64,000 bases of DNA from Caenimonas sp. SL110 (GCF_001044395.1 NZ_JANU01000027.1:1-64000), one strand, 5' to 3'; shown: positions 51,753 to 63,599, counted from the stretch's first letter. Numbers and translations: made by a program. Notes: generated by a model from the letters alone, not told the origin.

Positions 51753-52808
51753 ATGGATGCCCAAGTCAAAGGAACCCGGATCGCAGGCGCAGACACCGAA
51801 AAGAGCAAGGCTCTCCAGGCGGCGCTGGCCCAGATCGAAAAGCAGTTCGGCAAGGGCACCATCATGCGGCTGGGCGAAGGCGAGAAGCTGGAAGACATCC
51901 AGGTTGTCTCCACCGGTTCGCTCGGCCTCGATATCGCCTTGGGCGTGGGCGGCCTGCCGCGCGGCCGCGTGATTGAAATCTACGGCCCGGAATCGTCGGG
52001 CAAGACCACGCTCACGCTGCAGGTGATCGCCGAGATGCAGCGGCAGGCCGGCACCTGCGCTTTCGTCGATGCAGAGCACGCCCTTGATGTGCAATACGCG
52101 CAGAAGCTGGGCGTGAACCTGTCGGACCTGCTGATCAGCCAGCCGGACACCGGCGAGCAGGCATTGGAAATCGTGGATAGCCTGGTGCGCTCCGGCGCGG
52201 TGGACCTGATCGTGATCGACTCGGTCGCCGCACTCACCCCGCGCGCCGAAATCGAAGGCGAGATGGGCGACTCGCTGCCCGGCCTGCAGGCCCGCCTGAT
52301 GAGCCAGGCGCTTCGCAAGCTCACAGCCACCATCAAGAAGACCAACTGCATGGTCATCTTCATCAACCAGATCCGCATGAAGATCGGCGTGATGTTCGGC
52401 AGCCCCGAAACCACCACTGGCGGCAATGCGCTGAAGTTCTACGCATCGGTGCGACTGGACATCCGTCGTACCGGCACGATCAAGAAGGGCGAGGAAGCCA
52501 TCGGCAACGAGACCAAGGTCAAGGTGGTCAAGAACAAGGTGGCGTCTCCATTCAAGACGGCCGAGTTCGATATCCTCTTTGGCGAAGGTATCAGCCGCCA
52601 CGGCGAAATCATCGACATGGGCGTGACGGCGCGTGTGCTTGAAAAGTCCGGCGCGTGGTACGCCTATGCGGGAGAAAAGATCGGCCAGGGCCGCGACAAC
52701 GCCCGTGAATTCCTGCGCGAAAACCCGGTGCTGGCGCGCGAAATCGAGAACAAGGTGCGTGACTCGCTGGGCATCCCCTTGCTGCCGGCAGACGTCACCG
52801 CTGAGTGA
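51753..52808 (+). CDS. recA: Recombinase RecA
   Basis: A 351-residue recombinase. Walker [11 protein letters not shown], the DNA-binding loop region around [20 protein letters not shown], and [12 protein letters not shown] (with the L2 loop after it) are present. It forms filaments on ssDNA, exchanges strands and triggers LexA autocleavage. AAGGAG at 51737-51742 precedes ATG 51753. Followed by recX after 30 bases, the usual order. Confidence 0.98.
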   Translation: MDAQVKGTRIAGADTEKSKALQAALAQIEKQFGKGTIMRLGEGEKLEDIQVVSTGSLGLDIALGVGGLPRGRVIEIYGPESSGKTTLTLQVIAEMQRQAGTCAFVDAEHALDVQYAQKLGVNLSDLLISQPDTGEQALEIVDSLVRSGAVDLIVIDSVAALTPRAEIEGEMGDSLPGLQARLMSQALRKLTATIKKTNCMVIFINQIRMKIGVMFGSPETTTGGNALKFYASVRLDIRRTGTIKKGEEAIGNETKVKVVKNKVASPFKTAEFDILFGEGISRHGEIIDMGVTARVLEKSGAWYAYAGEKIGQGRDNAREFLRENPVLAREIENKVRDSLGIPLLPADVTAE

Positions 52809-52838
52809 TTGCCTCCATAGCCTGAGGAAGCGCGAGTG

Positions 52839-53294
52839 ATGCAGCGGCCGCCGCTTTCCCTGAAGGGGCGCGCCCTGCGCCTGCTCAGCGGCCGCGAGCA
52901 TTCGCGCGCCGAACTCGAGCGCAAGCTGGCCGAGCACGAGGCAGAGCCGGGTCAGCTCAAGCGCATCCTCGATGAGCTGCAGGCGAAGGATTTCATCAAC
53001 GAACAGCGCGTTGCTGATTCAGTGCTTCATCGCCGTGCGGGCAAGCTCGGTGCGATGCGCATCCGGCAGGAGCTGCAGGCCAAGGGCCTGGACGATGAAC
53101 TGGTCAGCAGTGCGCTTGAAAGCCTGAAGGCGACTGAACTGGCGCGAGCGCGGGAGGTTTGGGCGCGCAGGTTTGGCGAGCAGGCCAGCGACGCAGCGCA
53201 GCGCGCGAAGCAGGCGCGGTTTCTTGTCGCACGCGGATTCAGCGGCGAAGTGGTCAGGCGCGTGGTCTCCGGCGCAGGGTTTGAATCGGGATAA
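52839..53294 (+). CDS. recX: RecA regulator RecX
   Basis: A 151-residue three-helix-repeat protein that limits RecA filaments. Typical features: LKGRALRLLSGREHSRAELERKL, ELQAKDFINEQRVADS and a C-terminal KQARFLVARGFSGEVVRRV. ATG 52839 is chosen over GTG 52836; TGAGGAAG lies 12 bases upstream. Normal length for a short RecX. Confidence 0.95.
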   Translation: MQRPPLSLKGRALRLLSGREHSRAELERKLAEHEAEPGQLKRILDELQAKDFINEQRVADSVLHRRAGKLGAMRIRQELQAKGLDDELVSSALESLKATELARAREVWARRFGEQASDAAQRAKQARFLVARGFSGEVVRRVVSGAGFESG

Positions 53295-53304
53295 TCGGCG
53301 GACC

Positions 53305-54870
53305 TTGGGCACACACACCAACACCGAAACCAACGCGGGCCTGCGCAGCCAGGGCAACGCACTGCTTGCAGAGGGCAGGATCGCAGAGGCGACGCAGTGC
53401 TATGAGAGGGCCTGCAACAACGACCCCACCGATTCGCTGGCATGGCTCAATCAGGGCTATGGCCGACTGGTCATGGGCGAGGTCGAGCGAGCGAGCCAAT
53501 GTCTGCGCCGCGCACTGACGCTCGATGGCGCGCTGACCGACGCGCACTTCCTGCTGGGACAGATTGACTCCGGGCAGCCTGAAGCGGCCCTCGTCCATTT
53601 CGAAGCTGCGCTGGTCATCGACCCCGCACATGCCGGCGCATTGCAGGGCGCATCGCGTGCGCTGTACATGATGGGGCGTCATGTGCAGGCACTGGACCAT
53701 CTGGACCGATGGCTGGCAGTCGTGCCGGGGGACTTCGACGCCTTGCAGGGCCGTGCGGCCGTGCTGCTGGAATTGGGACGAAACGAAGAGGCGCTTGCCG
53801 CTGCTTCCCAGGTGTTGGCAAGCCAACCCGATTCGATCGACGCCCTCGATCACGCCAGTGCTGCCTGCCTGCGGCTTGGCGGGTTCGACGAAGGGCTTTC
53901 GTTACTGAGGCACGGCCTTGCCGTTGATCCGCAACATGCGGGAATGCACTGGAACCGGGGGCTCGCGCTCCTGACCCTGGGCCGCCTTGAGGAAGGCTGG
54001 CCGGAATTCGAGTGGCGCTGGCAGGCGACGGTGCTTGCACATGCGCGCCCCTCGTTCATGTCAACGCATCCGGCATGGCGCGGCGAAGACCTTCGCGGCA
54101 AGAGCCTGCTGCTACACGCCGAACAGGGATTGGGCGACACCATCCAGTTTGTCCGGTTTGCGCCGCTGCTCGCCGCCAGGGGTGCGCGTGTCCTGTTGCT
54201 GGTACCCGAGTCGCTCAGGGACCTCTGCTCGCGCATGCCCGGATGCGAGGTCTTTGCCGACGAACGCGCATTGCCGCCTTTCGACTTTCATTGCCCGATG
54301 ATGAGCGTGCCAGCGGTGTGGCAGATGACGATGCAGGCGATTGCCGCCCCCCTTCAATATTTGCGCAGCGATGCGGTCAAGCGTGAGCTGTGGGACACAC
54401 GCCTTGGCCGACGTCACGGCCTGCGCATCGGCCTGGTCTGGTCGGGAGGAACGCTGCACAGGAACGATGCAAATCGATCCATGTCCCTTTCGACCCTGTT
54501 GCCTGCACTTCCTCCCGGCAACCAGCTCGTGAGCCTGCAAAAAGAAGTGCGGGACGCCGACCGTGGAGCATTGACGGCCAGCGGAATTCTGGACTTTTCG
54601 GGTGAGCTGCGCACGTTCGACGACACGGCCGCGCTGGCGGACTGCATGGACGTGATCGTGAGTGTGGACACCAGCGTGGCGCATCTTGCGGGCGCGCTCG
54701 GCAAGCCCCTGATCCTGATGCTGTCGGACGTGCCGGACTGGCGCTGGATGCTGGAGCGCGGCGACAGCCCCTGGTATCCGACGGCGCGCCTGTTCAGGCA
54801 GGACGAGCGCAGCAAGTGGCACCGCGTCATCCAGAACGTCAGGGCCGCGCTGACGCGGCTCGCCGTTTAA
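53305..54870 (+). CDS. TPR protein with GT9-like glycosyltransferase domain
   Basis: A 521-residue protein. Residues ~10-250 form about seven tetratricopeptide-like repeats (for example [19 protein letters not shown]). The rest is a glycosyltransferase-B fold related to heptosyltransferases and TPR-glycosyltransferases: [29 protein letters not shown] and [17 protein letters not shown]. Start is assigned to TTG 53305 with CGGCGGA just upstream, 10 bases after the recX stop; no ATG occurs before the TPRs. Such fusions often glycosylate proteins such as flagellin or adhesins, but no acceptor gene is adjacent. Its stop overlaps the argC stop. Confidence 0.82.
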   Translation: MGTHTNTETNAGLRSQGNALLAEGRIAEATQCYERACNNDPTDSLAWLNQGYGRLVMGEVERASQCLRRALTLDGALTDAHFLLGQIDSGQPEAALVHFEAALVIDPAHAGALQGASRALYMMGRHVQALDHLDRWLAVVPGDFDALQGRAAVLLELGRNEEALAAASQVLASQPDSIDALDHASAACLRLGGFDEGLSLLRHGLAVDPQHAGMHWNRGLALLTLGRLEEGWPEFEWRWQATVLAHARPSFMSTHPAWRGEDLRGKSLLLHAEQGLGDTIQFVRFAPLLAARGARVLLLVPESLRDLCSRMPGCEVFADERALPPFDFHCPMMSVPAVWQMTMQAIAAPLQYLRSDAVKRELWDTRLGRRHGLRIGLVWSGGTLHRNDANRSMSLSTLLPALPPGNQLVSLQKEVRDADRGALTASGILDFSGELRTFDDTAALADCMDVIVSVDTSVAHLAGALGKPLILMLSDVPDWRWMLERGDSPWYPTARLFRQDERSKWHRVIQNVRAALTRLAV

Positions 54871-55787
54871 ATTCCCAGCATCAACTTCAGGTTCTGCACG
54901 GCCGCGCCGCTGGCGCCCTTGCCGAGATTGTCCAGCCGCGCGATCAGCACCGCCTGCCTGAAGTCGTCATTGCCGAACACCCGCAATTCCATCTTGTTGG
55001 TGTCATTGAGCGCCATCGCCTCGATCTTGCCGCCTTCGGTGGGCGGCTCGACCGTCACCCATTCGCTGCCTGCGTAGTGCTTTGCAAGGGCAGCGTGCAG
55101 GTCGGCAATCTTCGGTTGACCCGGCAGCGTGTCCAGGTGCAACGGCAGTTCGACGAGCATGCCCTGCTTGAAGTTGCCGACGGCCGGAATGAAGATCGGC
55201 CGCCGCGTGAGACCCGTGTACTTCACGATCTCGGGCAGATGCTTGTGTTTCATGCCCAGGCCGTACACCTCGAAGAGCGGCGCGGTGCCGCCTTCATGTG
55301 CTTCGATCATGCTGCGTCCGCCGCCCGAATAGCCGCTGACCGCAGGCAAGACGACCGGGTAATCCTTTGGCAGGATGCCGGCATCGACGAGCGGGCGCAG
55401 GAGCGCGATCGCGCCGGTCGAATAGCAGCCGGGATTGCTCACGCGCCTTGCGCTGGCAACAGCGTTTCGCTGACCCGCGGCCAGCTCGGGAAACCCGAAG
55501 ACCCAGCCATCGGCCGTGCGATGCGCCGTGGATGCATCAATGACTCGCGGGCCGCTGCCCTGCGTGCGCTCGATGTCATCGACCATGGCGACCGACTCAC
55601 GTGCAGCGTCGTCGTGAAGGCACAGGATCACCAGGTCCACGCCCGCCATCAGCTCTCGCTTGGCGTTCGGGTCCTTGCGCAGCTCGGGCGCAATGCTCAC
55701 GAGCTCGATCTGCGGCATCTTTTCGAGCCGCTCGCGGATTTGCAGGCCGGTTGTGCCGGCCTCGCCATCGATGAAGACTTTTGGCAT
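54867..55787 (-). CDS. argC: N-acetyl-gamma-glutamyl-phosphate reductase, type 2
   Basis: A 306-residue enzyme of arginine synthesis reducing N-acetylglutamyl phosphate to the semialdehyde with NADPH. The N-terminus has [17 protein letters not shown] and the catalytic Cys lies in [12 protein letters not shown]. The short length and GEAGTTG motif mark the type 2 (ArgC2) subfamily. Tail-to-tail overlap with the TPR-glycosyltransferase gene. Other arg genes are not in the window. Confidence 0.95.
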   Translation of the reverse strand: MPKVFIDGEAGTTGLQIRERLEKMPQIELVSIAPELRKDPNAKRELMAGVDLVILCLHDDAARESVAMVDDIERTQGSGPRVIDASTAHRTADGWVFGFPELAAGQRNAVASARRVSNPGCYSTGAIALLRPLVDAGILPKDYPVVLPAVSGYSGGGRSMIEAHEGGTAPLFEVYGLGMKHKHLPEIVKYTGLTRRPIFIPAVGNFKQGMLVELPLHLDTLPGQPKIADLHAALAKHYAGSEWVTVEPPTEGGKIEAMALNDTNKMELRVFGNDDFRQAVLIARLDNLGKGASGAAVQNLKLMLGI

Positions 55788-55935
55788 CTCGGTTTCCTGT
55801 GCAAACTACCCGCACCACTGTAAGGCAGAACGAAAAGTTGGTGCGTTGCAGCATGATACAGTTGGCGGCTGTTCCCCGTGGGCTCAACCGCCTGCCGCCG
55901 GTGACATTTCTACCCCGTTCCTCGAGAGACAACTC

Positions 55936-57102
<1,167 letters not shown>

Positions 57103-57110
57103 GAACCGAT

Positions 57111-58004
57111 ATGTCGATCTACATCAACAAAGATACGCGCGTCATCACGCAGGGCATCACCGGCAAGACCGGCCAGTTCCACACTGAGAAGTGCCAGGAA
57201 TACGCCAACGGAAAGAACTGCTTCGTTGCAGGCGTCAATCCCAAGAAGGCCGGTGAGTCGATCTTCAATATCCCGATCTATGCATCGGTGAAGGAAGCCA
57301 AGTCCGAGACCGGCGCCAATGTCTCCGTGATCTACGTGCCGCCAGCGGGCGCTGCCGCCGCAATCTGGGAAGCCGTGGAAGCCGAACTCGACATGGCCAT
57401 CTGCATCACCGAGGGCATCCCGGTGCGCGACATGCTCGAAGTGCGCAGCAAGATGAAGGTCCGCGAAGCGGCCACCGGCAAGAAGACGCTGCTCCTCGGC
57501 CCCAACTGCCCTGGTCTCATCACGCCCGACGAAATCAAGATCGGCATCATGCCCGGCCACATCCATCGCAAGGGCCGCATCGGTGTCGTGAGCCGATCCG
57601 GCACGCTGACTTACGAAGCTGTCGCCCAACTCACCGAGATCGGCCTGGGCCAGTCGTCGGCTGTGGGCATTGGTGGTGACCCGATCAACGGCCTGAAGCA
57701 CATCGATGTGATGCAGGCCTTCAATGACGATCCGGACACCGATGCCGTCATCATGATCGGCGAGATCGGCGGGCCCGATGAGGCCGACGCCGCACGCTGG
57801 TGCAAGGACAACATGAAAAAGCCAATCGTCGGCTTCATTGCCGGCGTGACGGCTCCGGCCGGCAAGCGCATGGGCCACGCGGGCGCCCTGATCTCCGGCG
57901 GTGCCGACACGGCCGACGCCAAGCTTGAAATCATGGAAGCCTGCGGCTTCAAGGTCACGCGCAACCCGTCCGAAATGGCCAAGTTGCTCAAGGCGCTGCT
58001 GTAG
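57111..58004 (+). CDS. sucD: Succinyl-CoA ligase, alpha subunit
   Basis: A 297-residue CoA-binding and phosphohistidine subunit. The N-terminal Rossmann domain has VITQGITGKTGQFHTE, and the active His is in MGHAGALISGG. SRSGTLTYEAV and GIGGDPINGL are conserved. Cofactor choice (ATP or GTP) is set by SucC. An intrinsic terminator follows 70 bases after the stop. Confidence 0.98.
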   Translation: MSIYINKDTRVITQGITGKTGQFHTEKCQEYANGKNCFVAGVNPKKAGESIFNIPIYASVKEAKSETGANVSVIYVPPAGAAAAIWEAVEAELDMAICITEGIPVRDMLEVRSKMKVREAATGKKTLLLGPNCPGLITPDEIKIGIMPGHIHRKGRIGVVSRSGTLTYEAVAQLTEIGLGQSSAVGIGGDPINGLKHIDVMQAFNDDPDTDAVIMIGEIGGPDEADAARWCKDNMKKPIVGFIAGVTAPAGKRMGHAGALISGGADTADAKLEIMEACGFKVTRNPSEMAKLLKALL

Positions 58005-58074
58005 CACCCGCCGCAGCCTAAGCGGAATTACGCACGCCTTGCCGGCGTCGCGGCGGCTAAACTGCCGCACCGAG

Positions 58075-58103
58075 AAGCGCTCCTTGCCCGGGCGCTTTTT
58101 TTT
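58075..58103 (+). terminator. Intrinsic terminator after sucD
   Basis: AAGCGC (58075-58080) pairs with GCGCTT (58092-58097) and runs into eight T (58096-58103). Confidence 0.85.
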
Positions 58104-58134
58104 CGTCCGTCGCTGATTTTCGTGATTGCGCGAA

Positions 58135-58152
58135 TCTTGACGACCGTCAAGA
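58135..58152. promoter_or_regulatory. Operator-like inverted repeat upstream of terC
   Basis: TCTTGAC (58135-58141), GACC, GTCAAGA (58146-58152) is a perfect 7-bp inverted repeat, flanked on both sides by direct copies of TGCGCGAA (58127 and 58159). It lies 85 bases before terC and could bind a repressor. The sequence does not show the conserved core of the manganese riboswitch often found before terC relatives. Confidence 0.45.
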
Positions 58153-58236
58153 GCGTTTTGCGCGAAACGTAAGACGATGCCCGGGCACCGGTGCCAGCCG
58201 GACAGTCAGAACAACATATAACAGCTGGAGATTTAC

Positions 58237-58920
58237 ATGGAAATGCTGCAGAACCCCGATTTCTGGATCGGGCTGGTCAAGATCATCTGGATCAACATCA
58301 TCCTGTCAGGCGACAACGCCGTGGTCATTGCGCTCGCCGCGCGCGCCTTGCCGCCGCACCAGCAGCGCCTGGCCGTGCTGTGGGGTTCCGGCGCCGCCGT
58401 CGTCATGCGTATCGCCCTCACGGTGGTCGCGGTGCAATTGCTGGCGCTGCCTTACCTGCAACTGATCGGTGGAGTGCTGCTCCTGTACATCGGCGTGCAG
58501 CTGCTGGGCGACGAGGAAGAAGACGAGGGAGAGTCCAAGGAGCATGGCAGCCTGGGCGCTGCGATTCGCACCATCCTGATCGCCGACCTGGTCATGAGCC
58601 TCGACAACGTGATCGCCGTGGCGGCCGCAGCGAAGGGCAGCAATACCCTGCTGATCCTGGGTCTGGCGATCAGCATCCCACTCGTGATCTTTGGCAGCAC
58701 GCTCATGATCAAGCTCATGGAGCGCTTCCCGATCATCGTCGTGCTGGGCGCCGCCCTGATCGGCTGGGTCGGTGGAGAAACCATGGTCAGCGATGCGGTG
58801 CTCAAGGATTTTGTCGCCGCCAACCCCTGGGCTCACTACGTGGCTGCAGCAGCGGGTGCGGCGTTCGTGGTCGGGTTGGGCAAAGGCCTCCAGGCGATGC
58901 GGTCCAAGAACGCGCATTGA
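58237..58920 (+). CDS. TerC family membrane protein
   Basis: A 227-residue protein with seven predicted hydrophobic segments. The TerC metal-site motifs are present: NIILSGDNAVVIALAAR in the first half and ADLVMSLDNVIAVAAAAKG in the second. An acidic loop (DEEEDEGESKE, about 88-98) separates them. Relatives export manganese and are linked to membrane-protein metalation. CTGGAG precedes ATG 58237. The order sucC-sucD-terC fits Burkholderiales. Confidence 0.93.
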   Translation: MEMLQNPDFWIGLVKIIWINIILSGDNAVVIALAARALPPHQQRLAVLWGSGAAVVMRIALTVVAVQLLALPYLQLIGGVLLLYIGVQLLGDEEEDEGESKEHGSLGAAIRTILIADLVMSLDNVIAVAAAAKGSNTLLILGLAISIPLVIFGSTLMIKLMERFPIIVVLGAALIGWVGGETMVSDAVLKDFVAANPWAHYVAAAAGAAFVVGLGKGLQAMRSKNAH

Positions 58921-58953
58921 CCCAGACACGGTGGGCGATCGCGCCTACCCCCT

Positions 58954-58980
58954 GCAAAGCGGCTCCAGTAGCCGCTTTGC
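58954..58980 (+). terminator. Strong hairpin after terC
   Basis: GCAAAGCGGCT (58954-58964), loop CCAGT, AGCCGCTTTGC (58970-58980): an 11-bp perfect stem 33 bases after the terC stop. No clear U tract, so termination efficiency is uncertain. Confidence 0.65.
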
Positions 58981-59137
58981 GCATTTGCAACAAATCGTAG
59001 TACGCGCGTGACAAAGCCCCTTGTCCCGCGCAGTGCCCTCTGTTAACGTCCACCGGACCTGCACCCCCACGGGCGTGCCGGATGGGCAGCGCTTATGCGT
59101 TCCCGAGTTCGAATGGTCGTCTGACGAGGGGCAGGCA

Positions 59138-62017
59138 TTGAGTACTTCTAAATCGGCTAAGCGGGGCCAGTTCTGGCGTGCGGACTGGTTCGTGGCCGTT
59201 TTGATCGTCGTGGCGGTCGTCATCCTCAATCAGACGACTGACTTCATCGGCACCCTGGAGCGGCGTTTCTACGATTTCGGCGTCACCAGCAGCAGTCGCC
59301 AGCCCTCGGATCGCATCGCTGTCATCGCCATCGACGACCAAAGCATTGCCAACATCGGACGCTGGCCGTGGCCGCGCGATGTGCACGCCGAAATGATCGG
59401 CAAGCTGGCAGCGGCCAAGGCCAAGACGATCGTGCACACCACCTTCTTCTTCGAGCCGCAGACCGACCGGGGCATCACTTACATCCGCAAGCTCAAGGAA
59501 ACGCTGGGACCTGTCCCCGAAGGCCAGGGCGGCGTTGCCGAACAGTTGTCCAAAACAATCGCTGAAGCCGAGAAGGCGCTCGACACCGATGCGTTGCTGG
59601 CCGCATCCATGACGAGTGCCGGCAGCGTACTGCTGCCTTCTGTCTATGAACTGGGCGATCCGCAAGGCAAGCCCGACAAGCCGCTGCCCCAGTTCGTTGC
59701 GAAGAGCACGGTGCGCGAAACCAATGGATTCTCGGTGCCGGCGATTCGGGGCCAGTACCCGCTGGAAGTGCTGGGCAATGCGGCCGCCGGTATCGGCCAC
59801 CTGAACCAGTTGCGCGACGTCGATGGTTCGGTGCGAGACGATCCGTTGCTGGTGAATTTTTACGGACAGGCCGTGCCCTCGATGGCATTGCTGGCGGCGG
59901 CGCGCAGCCTGAACCTGACGCCGGCCGACATCAAGCTCAATGCGGGTGAGTCGGTCCAGCTGGGCAAGCTGCGCATCAAGACCGATGAGAACGCACGGAT
60001 GCTGCCGCAGTTCTACAAGGGCCGTGACGGCAAGCCTGCGTTCCCGGTGGATTCGTTCTACGACGTTCTCTCGGGCAAGATCCCTGCAAGCAAGTACGCC
60101 GACAAGATCGTGCTGATCGGCGCAACGGCGGCAGGCGTCGGCTCCCAGTTCGCAACACCCGGCTACGCGGGCCTGTCACCAGCGGAGATGATGGCGCACA
60201 TCACCTCCAGCATCCTGGGCGAACACTTCATCACCCAGCCGGGCTGGACGACCTGGGCGGCGCTGGGCATTTTCCTGCTGGTTGCGGGCTACCTCATCGG
60301 CTTGTTGCCCCGCTTGAGCGCGGGGCTCGGCGCCATCGTGACGACCGTCATCTTCCTGGCGCTTCTCGTCAGTGAATACGTGATGCTGTCCACCGCATCG
60401 CTCTGGATGAAGTTCATGTTCCCGGCGATGCTGCTGGTGATCGGGCATCTGGCGCTGACCACCAAGCGGTTCCTGGTCACAGAGGCCGGCAAGCTCAAGT
60501 CCGACGACGAATCGGCAGAGACCAACCGCATGATGGGCCTGGCCTTGCAGGGACAGGGTCAGCTCGACGCTGCCTTCGACCGCTTTCGCCGTGTGCCGAT
60601 GGGCGATTCGGTGATGGAGAATCTGTACAACCTTGCCCTCGACTTCGAGCGCAAGCGCCAGTTCAACAAGGCGCAGGCGGTGTATGAACACATGTACGCG
60701 TTCGACAAGAAGTTCAAGGACCTGGAGTCCAAGCTCAATCGCGCGAAGAACCTGTCCGAAACCGTGATGCTGGGCGGCGGTGGCGCGCATCCTGGCGGCA
60801 CCATGCTGCTCGATGGCGGCGCGGTCGAAAAGCCGATGCTGGGGCGCTATCAGGTCGAAAAGGAACTGGGCAAGGGCGCGATGGGTGTCGTCTACCTGGG
60901 CAAAGACCCCAAGATCGGCCGCGTGGTGGCGATCAAGACGATGGCGCTGTCGCAGGAGTTCGAGGGCGACGAACTGGCGGATGCCCGCGAGCGCTTCTTC
61001 CGCGAGGCCGAAACGGCGGGGCGGCTGCAGCACCAGAACATCGTGACCATCTTCGATGCGGGTGAGGAGCACGACCTGGCGTACATCGCCATGGAGTTCC
61101 TCAAGGGCAAGGACCTGGTCGACCAGTGCAAGGACGGCCAGTTGCTTGAGATGCCGCGCGTGCTGTCGATTGTTGCAAGGGTCGCCGAGGCGCTCGCCTA
61201 TGCGCATCGCCAGAACGTGGTTCACCGCGACATCAAGCCGGCCAACATCATGTACGAGATGGAAAGCGACACCGTCAAGGTGACCGACTTCGGCATTGCA
61301 CGCATCACGGATTCGAGCAAGACCAAGACCGGCCTGGTGCTGGGCACGCCCAGTTTCATGTCGCCCGAGCAGATTGCCGGCAAGAAAGTCGACGGCCGGT
61401 CCGACCTCTATTCGCTGGGCGTGATGCTGTTCCAGATGCTCACGGGCGTGCTGCCGTTTCGCGGTGATTCGATGGCAGAGCTCATGTACAAGATCGCCAA
61501 CGAAGAAGCGCCGGACATCCGGATCGTGCGCAAGGACATTCCCGAAAAGCTGGCCAACGTGGTGGCGCTGGCGTTGTCCAAGCGGCCCGAGACGCGCTAC
61601 CAGGACGGCGATGCTTTCGCGGCCGATCTTCGCTCAGCCCAGGCGGAGATTCTGGGAGTCAGTACCTCCGCGGTGAACGCCATGGCCAAGGGCGTCGTGT
61701 TGCGATCGGACGACGAGGTCAATGCGGCCCGTGCCCGTGTATCCAATGCCCCCGCTCCCGCTGCTGCGACCGCAGAAGCCGACAAGACGGTCATCATGGG
61801 CGCTGCGAGCACGCCAGCCGCGGCGGCACCCGAAGCGCCCGCCGGCAAGCCCGATTTCGATGCGACCGTTATCAATGTTCCTGCGCCTGCGGCCAAGCCG
61901 CCCGGCTATGATGCGGGCCACACAGCAGGTGGCGGTGATCCAGATTTCATCAAGACCGACATCTTTCAGCGACCGCCTGGGCGCGGCCCTGATTCAGGGG
62001 GCGGCAATGGCATTTGA
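59138..62017 (+). CDS. CHASE2-domain Ser/Thr protein kinase
   Basis: A 959-residue membrane kinase. Order: TM helix (about 15-34), extracytoplasmic CHASE2 sensor (about 40-365, with IAVIAIDDQSI and GRWPWPRDVHAEMI), three TM helices (~370-440), a TPR-like linker, then a Hanks kinase domain (about 568-830): GKGAMGVVYLG, VAIKTM, HRDIKPANIM (catalytic Asp near 697), DFGIARI and GTPSFMSPEQ. The Ala/Pro-rich tail holds two Thr-Val-Ile sites (DKTVIMG, DATVINV) that look like autophosphorylation/FHA-docking sites. TTG 59138 is chosen for GACGAGGGG just upstream; earlier in-frame starts give an unlikely N-terminus. First gene of a signalling operon. Confidence 0.9.
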   Translation: MSTSKSAKRGQFWRADWFVAVLIVVAVVILNQTTDFIGTLERRFYDFGVTSSSRQPSDRIAVIAIDDQSIANIGRWPWPRDVHAEMIGKLAAAKAKTIVHTTFFFEPQTDRGITYIRKLKETLGPVPEGQGGVAEQLSKTIAEAEKALDTDALLAASMTSAGSVLLPSVYELGDPQGKPDKPLPQFVAKSTVRETNGFSVPAIRGQYPLEVLGNAAAGIGHLNQLRDVDGSVRDDPLLVNFYGQAVPSMALLAAARSLNLTPADIKLNAGESVQLGKLRIKTDENARMLPQFYKGRDGKPAFPVDSFYDVLSGKIPASKYADKIVLIGATAAGVGSQFATPGYAGLSPAEMMAHITSSILGEHFITQPGWTTWAALGIFLLVAGYLIGLLPRLSAGLGAIVTTVIFLALLVSEYVMLSTASLWMKFMFPAMLLVIGHLALTTKRFLVTEAGKLKSDDESAETNRMMGLALQGQGQLDAAFDRFRRVPMGDSVMENLYNLALDFERKRQFNKAQAVYEHMYAFDKKFKDLESKLNRAKNLSETVMLGGGGAHPGGTMLLDGGAVEKPMLGRYQVEKELGKGAMGVVYLGKDPKIGRVVAIKTMALSQEFEGDELADARERFFREAETAGRLQHQNIVTIFDAGEEHDLAYIAMEFLKGKDLVDQCKDGQLLEMPRVLSIVARVAEALAYAHRQNVVHRDIKPANIMYEMESDTVKVTDFGIARITDSSKTKTGLVLGTPSFMSPEQIAGKKVDGRSDLYSLGVMLFQMLTGVLPFRGDSMAELMYKIANEEAPDIRIVRKDIPEKLANVVALALSKRPETRYQDGDAFAADLRSAQAEILGVSTSAVNAMAKGVVLRSDDEVNAARARVSNAPAPAAATAEADKTVIMGAASTPAAAAPEAPAGKPDFDATVINVPAPAAKPPGYDAGHTAGGGDPDFIKTDIFQRPPGRGPDSGGGNGI

Positions 62018-62034
62018 GGCTTGACCCGGACCTT

Positions 62035-62820
62035 ATGAATTACGAGTTTTGCATTCGCACCGACCCCGGGCTCGCGCGCGAGAACAACGAGGACTCCGTC
62101 ACTTTTGACGAGCCCACGCGTCTCGCCGTGCTTGCCGATGGCATGGGGGGCTACAACGCCGGCGAAATCGCCAGCGGCATGGCAACCACCTTCATCAAGT
62201 CCGAACTGGGGCGCTGGTTGTCCCAGGCCGGGCGTCACGCCAACGTGCGTGAAGTGCGCCGGGCGATGGAGATCTGCGTTGACAATGCCAATCGCTCCAT
62301 CTTCAATGCCGCCAACTCAAACCCGCAATACAGCGGCATGGGTACAACGCTGGTCGTGGGTGTGTTCCAGGAAGGCAAGCTGCTCCTGGGTCACATCGGT
62401 GATTCACGCTGCTACCGGTTGCGCGGTGGCGAATTCGCCCAGATCACCAGGGACCACTCGCTGCTCCAGGAGCAGATGGACGCGGGGCTCATCACGCCGG
62501 AGCAGGCTGCCACCTCCAGCAACAAGAACCTGGTCACTCGCGCCCTGGGCGTGGAAGACGCAGTGTTGCTGGAAGTCAACGAACACAGGGTCGATCCGGG
62601 TGATATCTACCTCATGTGCTCGGATGGTTTGTCAGACATGGTGGATGATGGGGGAATCGCCAAGATACTGGGGACCGACGCAACGCTGGAACAAAAAGTA
62701 GTGCAGCTGGTCGATGCGGCAAACGCCAACGGAGGCCGGGACAACATCTCTGTGCTTGTGGCCCAGGCGGGCACGGACACGAAAAAACGCGGCTTGATTT
62801 CCAGAATGCTGGGAAAATAG
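62035..62820 (+). CDS. PP2C-type Ser/Thr phosphatase
   Basis: A 261-residue metal-dependent phosphatase with RENNEDS, LADGMGGYNAGEIASG, HIGDSRCYRL, CSDGLSDMV and GGRDNISVLVAQ, all the metal-ligand motifs of the family. It is cytoplasmic and would dephosphorylate the kinase encoded 17 bases upstream and its substrates. ATG 62035. Confidence 0.95.
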   Translation: MNYEFCIRTDPGLARENNEDSVTFDEPTRLAVLADGMGGYNAGEIASGMATTFIKSELGRWLSQAGRHANVREVRRAMEICVDNANRSIFNAANSNPQYSGMGTTLVVGVFQEGKLLLGHIGDSRCYRLRGGEFAQITRDHSLLQEQMDAGLITPEQAATSSNKNLVTRALGVEDAVLLEVNEHRVDPGDIYLMCSDGLSDMVDDGGIAKILGTDATLEQKVVQLVDAANANGGRDNISVLVAQAGTDTKKRGLISRMLGK

Positions 62821-62869
62821 TCTTTGGTAGTAGTTTGCCGAAAACGAGTTATTTAGACAGGAGCGGGCC

Positions 62870-63547
62870 ATGCCGAAAATGATCGTCTCGATCGACGGTG
62901 TTGTCATCAAGGAAGTGCAGTTGACAAAAGACCGGACGACCCTGGGGCGCCGGCCATACAACGACATCGTGATCGACAACCTGGCGGTGAGCGGAGAGCA
63001 TGCGGTTCTGCAGATGACGGGCAATGAGGTCTATCTTGAAGACCTCAACAGCACCAACGGCACCTACGTGAACGGAAAAGCTGTCAAAAAGCAGCTGCTG
63101 CAAAACAGCGACACGGTGGAGATTGGCAAGTACAAGATCAAGTACGTCAATGAGGTCGCAGGCCCAACCTTCGAAAAGACGATGATCCTCAAGGCCGGCT
63201 CGGTCATGCCGCCGGTCGCCCCGAGGCCGGTTGCCGGTGCCGTGCCCGCCGCGGCCGCAGCAGACCTGGGAGCCAGCAGTGCGGCCCTCAACGCAACCAT
63301 CAAGGTGCTCTCGGGCGCCGCAGCAGGTCGGGAAGTACCGCTGGTCAAAGTCGTCACCACCATCGGCAAGCCTGGGGTCGCTGTTGCGGCAATTACCAAA
63401 CGCCCCCATGGATTCGTCGTCGCGCACGTCGAGGGCACCAACAAGCCCACGATCAACGGCTCGGCCATCGGCGCTGATCCGGTCACCCTGAAGAACGGCG
63501 ACCTGCTCGAGCTGGCCGGCACGCAGATGCAGTTCGTCCAGGCCTGA
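62870..63547 (+). CDS. FHA-domain protein
   Basis: A 225-residue protein. The N-terminal FHA domain (about 20-95) has the phosphothreonine-binding residues in TLGRRPYNDI, VSGEHAVL and STNGTYVNG. After a Pro/Ala linker containing a Thr-Met-Ile site (EKTMILK), a second, diverged FHA-like fold (about 138-225) lacks the conserved Arg/Ser pattern. It probably docks on phosphorylated tails of the neighbouring kinase. GGAG precedes ATG 62870. Confidence 0.92.
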   Translation: MPKMIVSIDGVVIKEVQLTKDRTTLGRRPYNDIVIDNLAVSGEHAVLQMTGNEVYLEDLNSTNGTYVNGKAVKKQLLQNSDTVEIGKYKIKYVNEVAGPTFEKTMILKAGSVMPPVAPRPVAGAVPAAAAADLGASSAALNATIKVLSGAAAGREVPLVKVVTTIGKPGVAVAAITKRPHGFVVAHVEGTNKPTINGSAIGADPVTLKNGDLLELAGTQMQFVQA

Positions 63548-63599
63548 TCCTGATGGCGGGCTTGCGCCCACATCACCACAAGCCACGACTGGGGCGTTT

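Noticed and set aside
58005..58236. yybP-ykoY manganese riboswitch before terC
   Set aside because: The conserved core and loop sequences are not present; only a terminator and an operator-like inverted repeat are seen.
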